A stretch of DNA of 64,000 bases from Leptasterias polaris. Its lineage: Eukaryota; Echinodermata; Asteroidea; Forcipulatida; Asteriidae. Both the position numbers and the translations under genes were made by a program. Positions 37,706 through 49,700 of the stretch are shown in pieces. Numbering within the stretch: the first letter of the stretch is position 1; each line of letters begins with the position of its first letter. Under the pieces are notes generated by a model, which was not told the DNA's origin, ran no database searches, and saw only the letters and a list, made by a program, of their open reading frames with translations. The DNA is taken from the NCBI GenBank assembly GCA_037783415.1, contig JAZGTN010000025.1:4340001-4404000 (forward strand), read 5' to 3'.

Positions 37706-40700
37706 CTGTAAAACAGATAATCATACGAACTATTTATGATAACAGTAATAAACCACAAGGGAAAATTCAAAATAATTTGGAAAGGAAAATTGACTTGAGC
37801 GGGATTTGAACCAAGACCGCTGGATTAACATACTGGCACTCCACCAACTGAGCTATCTACATGTAGCCCTATGTTGGCAGTCTCCCCAACTTGTCCTCTG
37901 TTCGGGGGTGCAAGTCGGAAGCCATATAACCTTTAACTCTTTCCTTACCATAGGCGACTTTAGTCGACTGCACTAATACCCCCCCCCCCCCCCCCCCCTT
38001 CCTTACCATTGGCGACTTTAGTCGACCAAGCTTACACACAAAAAAGCACTCAAGCCTGAGCACAAAGGCCATTTGTAATAAAACTGTAGTTTTGTCCTTG
38101 TTCTCCCTCCATACCCAAGCTTACCATCATTGGAAAGGGAAAGATCGGACCATCATCTTTCCAATGATGGTCAAATAAAATAAGGTTGCTATTTTGCAAT
38201 CTCTTCAAACTGGAGTTGAAAGATCTGAAATGCCAAACACCTACGAAGCGCCATATGGTTGTGTACAAAAAAGTGTTTGAGATTACAGATCACACCGAGG
38301 AAAGAAAGACAAAGAACTTTGACATTTATTGACCGATCTCAATGAATTTTTGATTATATGATGGGGAATTCAATAAGTGAGAACTTTTTTATTACTTATT
38401 TTGCTGTAAAACAATGTCTTCAAGATGGGGTTTGTAAAAATGACCTTTGAACTAAAGCTTTCTGTTGTGTAAGAATGTGTGCTTCACGCTTGAGTGGTCA
38501 AACATTGCGGTTATCAGCAGTTGTTTATGTCCAAACAATTCGGTAAGGAAAGGGTCAACTGCCATGTAGCCAGGTCCCATACCAAAGTTTTACAATACAA
38601 CCTGGGAAGTGTTAGCAAAGGGATCACCTTAAGGGGTTTGAACATTATTTATTTCAAATATCATGCAATAAACCACAAGGGAAACTGACTGGGTTAATGT
38701 TTTATTATTTGGGTTATACATTTACCAGAGCAGGATTTGAACCAACGACCTCTTGATTGACATGCTGGCGCTCTACAAACTGAGCTATCTAGAGCTATAT
38801 CGGCGGTCTCCCTATTTTTCATTATCTTTGTAAACTATTTGTAATGCGTTGTGTGCAAGAACTTTGTTACGGGAATCGGGTATTTTATATATTTTTTTCA
38901 AATTGGGTCGATAAGGCAAGTATTTCTCAGCATCCAGAATTTGTTAGACATTACATCACATTAATATCATGGCCGATGTTTCGGTTTTACTTTTATTGAC
39001 ATTTTTATTCCGTAACTGGCTGATTTTGGCCTAGGGTGTCCTACGCAAACCTTAAATTCAAGATTTGTTTGCTACAACTTAAAGTTTCAAATCCAACAGA
39101 AGAACTTACCCATTGGCGTTTCTTAGTGAAGGAGATCTCCTCCTTGTGTTTGGTCCTTAGTTTCTCCATCTCTTCCTCCTTCTCTAGTTGTGCTCTCTCT
39201 GCCGCCTCCTTCCTCTCCGACTCCGCCTCTGTCTTCAAGATGTCCTTAAAGTGGGTCAAGGCCTTCTCTTTCTCCTCTTTGAACTCTTCCTTTGCCTGAA
39301 GGAGAAAATCACAAAACAGTTTGTTTTCATTGAAAATAAACTTTGCGATTGAGCTTATTAAAAGCAAAGTGTACCTTTGGTTTTTGGAACTGTTTGATTG
39401 TTTTAATCCTTTATTATAATTATTTTATTTGCCTTAAAAACAGTACATAATAATAATAATAATAATTAAATCTTATGTAGCGCAAAACATAACTCGAAGA
39501 AATCTCGATGCGCTTTCCTAAACTGAAAAATTACAAAGAACGAGAGAATGCGAGTTGAAATAGGTTGGATTTGAGGTTGGATTTGAAATTGTCCAGGGTA
39601 GCAGCTGTTCTAAGTGAAGATGGTAGGACATTCCACAACTTGGGTGAGGTGTATAAAAAAGCCTTTGAGCCATAAAATTTAGTCCTTGGTGTGGTAGTGG
39701 TGAGGAAGTTTTGTGAAGACGAGCGGAGAGATCTAGGAGGTTGATGTCGGCAAAGCAGTTCAATTATGAAACAATACAAGACAACATACCCCGAGATGGG
39801 CAAGGGACAGCAAAAGCAAATACATACTATGATCCGTAGATCTGTTGCACCACATCTGGGTTACACAAAAATACAAAAACATATCTATAAAGGTAGATAA
39901 GTACAATAAAACTAACCTTTGAAAATTTCATTTTAAAAGGTGGTTGGAATTTTGATATATTGCCCCAAAACTGTGGCGGTTGTGTCCATGCAGGAAGAAT
40001 AATCCGTAATTAGATAACACAGTCTGACAAAAGTGTCACACAGAAAAATTTCTCAGCTTGAAATATGTGCGAAACCCTTTCTCTAAAACCACATTCCTTT
40101 GAAGGAAATTGTCCCTAAAAATGTTATAAATTATCTACAGCTGCAGTGTTTCTTACCAAGTGCACGAAATAAGTTTTTGAGGTCATTAATTTTGGGAGTA
40201 ATTACCAAAGGTATGACCTCCCTTAATGAAGTAGCCCACCGGGCTACTAAACTGTTGTTTTACTTACCCCCAGGAAGTTTTATTAGCCCAAATTTCAAAC
40301 ACGTATTGTCATAAATGTATCTTTCTGATGTATTAATGGTTGCAATCACAACCAGTTTAACACTGCTCCAAGCAAGGTGCCTGTCGCGGTAGGCACATAA
40401 AAAAAAAAATCAATAACATAAAAACCGTTTGGTCAAATCCGGTCAAACTTCATGTAATCCTCTATTTGAACCCCCCCCCCCCTTTGAGATAGTGTAGTCA
40501 CACATGGGGTTGAATTCACTAACAGTTCACCATGACCTTTTGAAGTTAGCTGGCCACAGTCACCATTGACATGTACACACACAAAAACGTATGTTGTACA
40601 CAACCATTGAAACACGTGCAGATTTTTCGCCTGCTATGCGTTTTGTACATGGACCTTGATTTTATTTATAGATAAGGTCTGCAGCCAACATAATGTAATA

Positions 40701-43700
40701 TATCTATCATCAGGCTACTACAAAGTCTTTCTACCATGGGAATTAACTTGGGTTCACCCCAAACATACTTAACTGTCCTGTAATTAAAAGTGCCTTCCAT
40801 TGAGGCGAAAGTCACCAGAAGGCGATTTAATGGGACCCTTGGGACCCAGGGTTAATGGTCAAATGAAGTTTCATTCACACACTCAAAAACAGATAAACAC
40901 ATTTTGAAGTTTATTATTCATATTCGGAAAGAAAGAAATATAAGCATTACAAAACAAGTAAGTTGGGCAGTTTTTAGTAGCCCACAAGGCAAGTTGAGAA
41001 GTGGCATTTACATGTACTAGACCATGGCAGCTTTTAAAAGACAATGTACCCTGGGCTATATACTTTGGGGATATACAGACCTTCTTGAGTGCTTCTTTGA
41101 CTGCCTTATCGTGAACTTTCTGTAGTTCCTTCCGTTGCTGAGCCAGTTTCTCTTCCAGCAATGCATCAAAACTTTCTTGGCAGTTGCACTGTGTGGTGCT
41201 ACCTTGAGTTTCCTCATCCCGTTCAGGTACTTTGGGCAACTCCGGCATCTCTTGATGCTCAGGAATACTCACCGAGTTCCGGCTTTGCTGTAAGTGCAAC
41301 ACAAAACAAAAAGTTAAACTTAATTTTCTGTCTGACAACAAAATGAAAGATAGCAGCCAACCAAAACTTTGCCACACAAAGTAATTTACAGGCAGCCTCA
41401 TTCAGACAACCTCACCTAGGCATCTCTTCCAACCGACCTCACCCAGGCAACCTCACCTAGGCAGCCTCATCCAGGCAACCTCACCTAGGCAACCTCATCC
41501 AGGAAACTTCACCTAGGCAGCCTCACCCAGGCAACCTGATCAAGTCAGCCTTATCTAGGCAACCTCATCTAGGCAACCCCCATGAAAACGAGCAACAAAA
41601 TTTCAAATTAAACAGAATTTTCACGGGAACAGTCAGACAGTTTGAAAAAATGACCCCTGTTCTGCCGAAGTTTTCCCATTGCATACAGTGCAGTTGGTTG
41701 CCTCCTAGTTGTCTGTGGAAAGTGCCTTGTTTGACAAGGCCCGTAGATATATAAATACCAAAACAGAAAAAGATTCAAAATTTTAGATTTTCTCTTTATT
41801 ATAACATAAGAATATTATAAAATTGCCTTCTTAAAAAAAATAAAAATGTATACATGACTGAGTATTAACGTAAAATTGACTAACTGATAGCTACTGACTG
41901 CAATACAATACATACCTTTTTAGTAGGAGGTGGCGTGACTGCATCTAGCGTTGCTGGACTAGGAGAAGACGGTGAACTGGCAGACAGTGAGGGCTCCTGA
42001 AAGAGAGACAGATGAAAATCAAATCCTGCAAACTGACTTAATGATTTAATGCAATCCCGTAATTATTCCATCACAACCAAAAATATACATTTTAAGGGTA
42101 ATGCTTTTCGTCAACCATGGCCCAATTTCATAGAGCTGCTATGCAGAAATAATTGCTTAAAAAATTTCTGCTAAGCAAAAATTAGCAAGAAACCAGTCGC
42201 ACATGGTATGTACAACATTGTAGTTTGGCTGGTAACCTTATTCTGGTAAGCAAAATTTGTTTGTGCTTAGTTAATATTTTAGCCTTAGAAGCTCTTTGAA
42301 GTTGGGCCCAAGCGTCCCATGAACCCTAGACTTGATTCAAGTCCCTTTCTCGTGCGAGGTTCCTAATGTAACGCGCCAGCATGCAGCCACAGAATACCAG
42401 TGCGCCCTCACCGACAAAATGTAGTTATTTATGCGGTGGCGATCAAGGGACTTGACGGGGTCGTTTCCTACTCCACGCATTTGAATAGTACAAATCCAAT
42501 GGGAGCGTGGAAGTGCCGCCCCTTTCATTTAGTATTCATCTTGCTCTGTGACGTTTGTATCGTGTATCTATGGACGTAAGCATCTCCAGAATGGCTGCCG
42601 GGCGGAAGAGGGGGGTGGGTGTTTTAAGTCGCTGAATTGCATTTGTCAACAATTCAAAGTATGCATTTGCAAACAATACCAATCCCAATGTATACGTAAT
42701 ATTAACTTGAATTCAAATAAATTTGTAGTTTTTATATATATTCATGCATTTCGATCCTCGACAAAGTACTTTACCACCCCCGCAAATAAAAAAATCAACG
42801 AGTCTTCTTTTTGAACGCGTTTGATTGGACAACAAGTAATGCACCATAACTTTGCATATTCGTAAGTGAATAAATTTACATATCAGGCAACTGCGGGTTC
42901 GTCAAGTCCCTGTCCCGCGCGCGGAACAGGGAGGTTGGGGAATGCAGAGCGCAAAATAATAGTTTTCTGACGATGAGGCAAGGAAGGGCCTTGCACGGGA
43001 TTGGGACTTGAGTCAAGTCTACATGAACCCCACATATGGAGTGACATTGGGCAATCCTTGGATACAATGGAAGTCAATGCGTCCATGCTTTGTACAAAAG
43101 AGTTTGAAAGTTCAGAAACTTAATATCATGATAAAATGTTCTTGGATTTACGCACAAAAACTTACACGTTAAGATTCAACATTTTTGCAGGAAGCCTTTC
43201 TCTCTCTCAAGAAAGAGGGAGATACAACAGTGCTGCACTTATGGGCAATGACAAGCACCACCATATAAAAAACCTACAGCTAATCTAATTGCAACACTTT
43301 TTAAATAGTTTTATAATAACAAAATTAAATTGTTGCGGTACCCGCTGCCAAAAAAGGGATTCAAACTGCCTCCGACTACTGGGTAATCTCGGTGGTCTAG
43401 AGGCAAGACATCTGCTCTAGAATGGCAAAGGTCGTGGGTTCGAATCCCTCCCTAGTAATATGCCTATGCTTTTTTCTCATAGGACTCAGGGGAAGTACTT
43501 ACATGTATACAGTGCTTTACACACATCGGTGTATAGGTAAAATCAAATAATATTAAATACATACTTAATTTTTTGAATGCTCACAAAATATCACCTTTTT
43601 GTGCAGACACTTTTTGTTTACCTTTTTGGTTGAGTTTTCGTCGACTGGAACACCACCTGGCGATGCTTGACTTGTTGAAACAGAATGATCCTGTGTTCAG

Positions 43701-46700
43701 AAATCGTTGGTGAGATTGTATGAAAAAGAAACAAATTATGAAATCTGAATCACAATATCCTCTTGATGCAGGGATGTGATAGGCTGTTGAAAAAAAACCT
43801 GAACTCTGAGCGCAAAGCTTGCGAGCTCGAACACTTGCGAGCACGAAGCCAAGTAATAGCATCTATCTTTGATTTTAAAAGCCCTACTCTGCAATCTGGG
43901 GCATTATATATGGTTTTATCTTAATTTTTTAATGAGTTTGATCTTAAGTTAAAAAAAACAAAAAAACAAAACAAAACAGATTTCCGGTAAAAAAAGGAGA
44001 ATCACATCCCTGTTGATGTTGAGATGAATTTGTTTTGATTCAAGATTTACACAGTGAGGTATTGTTATTCAATTTAAAAACACAACACCGCCGGACTTGT
44101 CCGGTAATAAGTTTACTGGCCTGACACTAAAACTACTAGCCTCGGGTCTGCCGTCCAGTGTAAAATTGTTGCCCTGACATCTTAGGGTCGTAAGTAAGAC
44201 GTAAGCGCAGAAATCAATGATAAGCTGTTGCATGAAACTGGCCCATGAATTTGTTGTCGCTGTGACGACAAATTCACCTCTTTTTTAAAGAAAATCTGAT
44301 GGCCAATTAAAAAAGGCCAATAAAAAAACCTGCAATCAGGAAAAACCTGACAAATGACATGCCTGAACTTCTAGTATCATGGTCAATATTAATGTGTTGA
44401 ATTTTGAGTAGAGAAACCCAAATCAACGGCGAAATAGGAAACTAAAAGCAAGAGCGCTTGCTTTGTTTTTAACATAAAATGTTTGATTAAATATGGAAAT
44501 TGTTCTCACCTGCAATCTTGACTGCTTTGGCTTGACCTAAAAAATAAAAAATAAATTTCAAATCAACCCCAGAAAGGTTAAAATATTTGTTGTCAAATTA
44601 AAAATAAATTAAAAGATTCTTGTTAATACAGAAAAACATGTATTCCAAATGTTGGAAATGCATACTTATTTTAGGGGGTAGGTCTGCGGTAACGCGGGAT
44701 TTATTATAAATCTCTTAAGTAGTGGTGGCTCTAGAAGCTGGCCAGAGTATACTTGTCAAAATGTACAAACTGGCTCTTCTCAGAGCCATTACTCCAACGA
44801 AGCTTTTCAAATGGTGGTGCCAAACACATATAATGTCTTACCACCTACAATGTCTTACCACCATGCATAGCTTGAAGTTTTATATTTTGTTCCTCTTTAG
44901 TGACTTGTAATTCTCTACAATTTAGATCACCTAACAATCACATTCAGCGGGGGGTTTAAAATGCTGCAGCACGTCTTGTAACAAATACAAGACGGTCTTC
45001 CAAAATAACACCCGTTTTAAAATCTTTTCACTGGCTTCCCTATTCAGGAGAGAATTTCTTACAACAATTTTCTGTAAACTTCTCGTGCTCTCAAGGGCTT
45101 AGCCCCTGGCTACATTTCTTGCCTCATTCATTCTCCCTCTGTCACTCGTCCTGGTCTACGTTCATCTAGTGAGCCACTAAACCTTTCAAGCCTCTTTCCA
45201 AAAGAAGTTTTGGGGAAGGGGCATCAAAGCATTTGCTACAGCTGCTCCTCCTTTGTGGAATTTTTTACTGCTACAAATTCAAACATCTAGTTCCTTTTTA
45301 ATCTCACAACACATTTGATGTCTCTAGCCTTTTCTCGGTCATTGTAATTGCATTTCCATTGTCATTTTAATATACGCATCTTCAGTTTTTGCATAGGTTT
45401 TTGTGTGTTCTGGGTTCTTTTACATGCACTACCAATCCTAGTACATGGGACCTCCAGTTTAACATCCCATTCGAAGGGTGAAGAAATAATGGTTAAGTGT
45501 CTTGCTTAAGTGTCACAACCTGGGAGTCAAACGTGTAGTCTTGATTTTTCATGGTTGATTAAAATTCAAACTTGTTGCCAGAGGCAAAATTGTAACGAAC
45601 CGTATATAAAAAATTGTGGTTTATTATTTGATATAAAAAATTACATGATTTTAAAATGGTAAAAATGGCAAAAACATGACAACTATAATGCACAGGCTGA
45701 AAAAGGGACAACAAAAAACTGCTGGAACTTCAGTTAGAAAAAAACCGTTTACCTCTCCAGCTTCGCTGAAGGTACTTGATACCCTGTCCTCTTCCATGTC
45801 ATCATCTTTACTCGACTCACTGTGATTCCTCTTCCTGGATGGCATCTCATTTTCCGATTCGTCACCATCCTCTCTGTGAAAGTGACAAAGAAGAATTTGA
45901 AACTCAAATCTGAGCAGAAATTAATGCAGCTATGAACCGATAATAGACCAATAGGGACCATGGATAAATTAAGAAACTGTCCGCACAGGTGCCGACGCAT
46001 GGCTGCACGGAGTCGTTCCAAAATTGTCACAGCCCCGTGCAACGATAGGATTTTTAGGTTCCTTCATTATCGAACTCTATTGTTGGTGCCTTTTGTTTGT
46101 CGGATTACATGGACAAGGCAGTGCGAAAGTAGCCCACAAAGGAGTGAAGAATTAGTGTTTGCGGTGTAGCTCAGGTATACTAGGGCTTATCTACATGTAG
46201 TAACTACAGTGGCATTTGGCCAACACCATTGTTCCTCCGTTATACAGTGAGTCTCCCTGAAGACCGGCCAATTTCAGAAGAACGCGTGACACTTTGTGGG
46301 TTTTCTTTTGTTTGAGCTTGCACGCATAGGAACGCGTCGGATCGCGGCCGTGCCCGGAACATAATTTATCCATGCTCCCTTATGCATTGATGTCGTCCAG
46401 TCACCACCTTAAACCACATAGTTGTACGCACAGCGCACTGGATAGGCCAATGAACAACCTCCTTTTGACCTCATAGGCGAGGGTGCCCTACTAAAATTAT
46501 GCCATGTGCATAAGGTCTTTTAAATTCTTTTTTTTTAGTACATTTTTTTTAAGGGCTTACTTGAAGAAGCCTGTGGGCTGTTTTCAAATCTAGTAAATTT
46601 TTCTTTGTTCAACCTCAAAATACTTTAAAATATACAGTGAACGATTTCCCCAGCAGAGCAAATTGCTACACAAAATTCCTGAGTTGCTACTCAAAAAACA

Positions 46701-49700
46701 GGAGTTGCTACATAGTACTCAATATAAGCATTCAGTGCGCACAAAACAAGTTCAGTCTAAATATTTTATATATTAAATATATATGGATGAAATCGTTCCC
46801 TGATATACACACTTTTCCTTGTGGTTTATTACTTGTTATTTGAAATAAAAAGTCGCATCCCCTTAAGGTGATCCCTCTACTGTTGCTTCCCAGGTTGTAT
46901 CATAAACTTGGGTGGGATCCCTGGTTACAGGTTCAATGGTTTCTGACTGGCACCCCCAACAAAGACATTAACAAAATAAGGAAACCACCAGGGCCCAATT
47001 TCATAAAGCTGTTAAGCAGAAAATACTGCTTAGCAAATTTCTATGCTAAGCAAAAAATGAGTTGGGGACCAGTCACAACAATGTAAACTTTATGGAGTTT
47101 TGGCAGGTAACCAGTTTCTGCTAAGCAATATTTTCTGTGCTTAGCAAGTTTTTGTGCTTACATGCTTTATGAAATTGGGCCCAGGACATCACGATTCAAA
47201 AACAGCCCAATACCCTATTTCATCAGCTTGCTGAACAAGTAGAATCTTTTGCTCTGTGAACAGCTTTTAATAATCTTTTTATAAGTGCCACCACAGATCT
47301 GTGCAAGATTATTACTCGCATTTTGATTAATAACAAAACAGCCTGTGTTAACTTTTAACCAGTTATCTAAATAAGTATTCTCTGTGAGCAGCTTTTTAAT
47401 TTTTTCAATGATTTGACAAGTATGTGCAATGTACTTTTTTTTCTTTCTTTTTTCTAGATTCTTAACCAACCCATATGTTTTTATTTTTTTATTTGTTTTA
47501 TTCATGTTTGCTGTGATTTTGATGTTTTTAATATTGTAAATTATCATGCAATTTGGCCTTTGGGTTACAATGTGAATAAAATATACCATATACCATATGA
47601 CCATCCTTTGTCCTCACTACTTTACTCTGATTGGTTCTTAGCCAACCCATTGTCTGTAAATTAATAACTTTGATTGGCTATAATTTTCCCGCTTTTTTCT
47701 GGATACCTTCCCCTAATCCTTTGCTCCTCTTTTTGCTATAAATGGATATGTTTTTGTTTGTACTTGTTAATGCCTCTGACGAAGGTCCAGTTTGGATCGA
47801 AAGCTAAGGCCATCTACCCTACTAATTTTATATATATGTATATATATATGTATATCAACATAGGGCTAGTTGGCTTTGTTGCTAGAGTACCGTCACATTA
47901 ATCTGGATGTCACATGTACAAGTCCCGTTACAATCAATTTGTCTTTGTTCAACCCAAAATATAAAAAAACCCAAGAGTAACTCACGATGAGTTGTTTTTC
48001 TGATATGTCTGTAACTCCTTCCAAGCTTTACGCCAGCCCTTGGTGTCTTTGATGTTCAGCTTTGCACGAATCGTCTTGATGTCTCTCGTCTTCTCCTCAG
48101 GAATCCAAGCCCTGTATGATGAGGGGTTATAATTATGTTAACTAACCCTCCTACTGTTTGACCATTCAATGTCGTCCACTGAAATTTTGCATGATAGATA
48201 AACTAAGCAAGACTGCAATATGATATCATGTCGTTAATGCATCCTAAGCGGATCATAGTTAACCCTCCTACTGTCTGACCATTCAATATTATCCACTGTA
48301 GATTTTGAATGATAAAATATGCCAGCCTGCAATATGATATAATGTGGTTAACGCATCCTAAACAGTGCATAATTAACCCCCCTACTGTCTGACCATTCAA
48401 TATTATCCACTGTGGATTTTGAATGATAAAATATGCCAGCCTGCAATATGATATCAAGTGGTGAATGCATCTAAACAGTTCACAGTCACTCCTTCTACTG
48501 TCTGACAATTCAATATCCACTGTGGTTTTGAATGATGAACTATGCCAGCCTGCAATAAATATCATGCGGTGAATGCATCTAAACAGTTCACAGTCACTCC
48601 TTCTACTGTCTGACAATTCAATATCCTATGTGGTTATGAATGATGAACTATGCCAGCCTGCAATATGATATGCGGTGAATGCATCTATACAGTATACAGT
48701 TGCACAGTTACTTTTATAAAACTCCATCCATACTCTGATTCTGCATTGTGATTGGTTTAGAGCACGTCACATGTTGTGTCTAAAATTAACCAGATAACCC
48801 AGTGAACACGACGCACTATACCTGTAGCAACCAGTGAACACGACGCACTATACCTGTAGCAACCAGTGAACTATACTCATGGCAACGGTAGCTTCTTGAT
48901 ACCTTGATGTCTAGGAAGAATCTATGTATGGGGTGTTATGAAACAGCTATTGACTGCCTTTACTCATGCTATGGTTAAAACAACAGCAACCGACGCACTC
49001 AAAGGAGTCAATATTTGAATTCTGTACACAGTTGTTGCACCATACACAATCCATGCAGTTGAAGGGAATCTATGTATGGGGTGTTATGAAACAGCTATTG
49101 ACTGCCTTTACTCATGCTATGGTTAAAACAACAGCAACCGACGCACTCAAAGGGGTCAATATTTGAATTCTGTACACAGTTGTTGCACCATACACAATCC
49201 ATGCAGTTGAAGGGTTTTCAAATGGTTGGTCAACTCTCTGGAAAATGTTACCAAGAGTTTGAAGGGTCTATGGCCATTGTTTTTCCTTTGACTTGAAATT
49301 CAACAACTCACCGTTGGTGTCTACTCCCGAAGAATCGCACGTCAACATTGCCATCCACTCTCTGTAGAACCTTTGCTGGCCAGAAGCCAAAGCCTTTCAT
49401 CTGAGCCCATACCACCTCATGCATAGGATCCTAAAAGGCAATTAAATAAAACACTTTTTCATTCAACAGCACTCCGCACAAATGATGTAAACTAGGGCTC
49501 AATATAGACAATGTTACATTTGTGTACAGAGTGGTGACCTTCTAATGCATTTCCTGACGGGCAAGATACTACACAGGCTATATGGGAAAATTTACATTTT
49601 GTGTCATAGTTTTCACATAAATTCAAAATTTACAAAAGCAACAGCTGTACAGCTTGAAAGATGTTCCCCCTTTCTTCATATCAAAAGTTGAGAAAAATCA

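Noticed and set aside
37793..37865. tRNA gene
   Set aside because: A and B boxes are present, but no acceptor stem pairs and there are repeated SINE copies with the same tail.
48133..48690. CRISPR-like array
   Set aside because: Units of 108-117 bp diverge along their whole length with no constant repeat/variable spacer pattern; it is a minisatellite in a eukaryotic intron.
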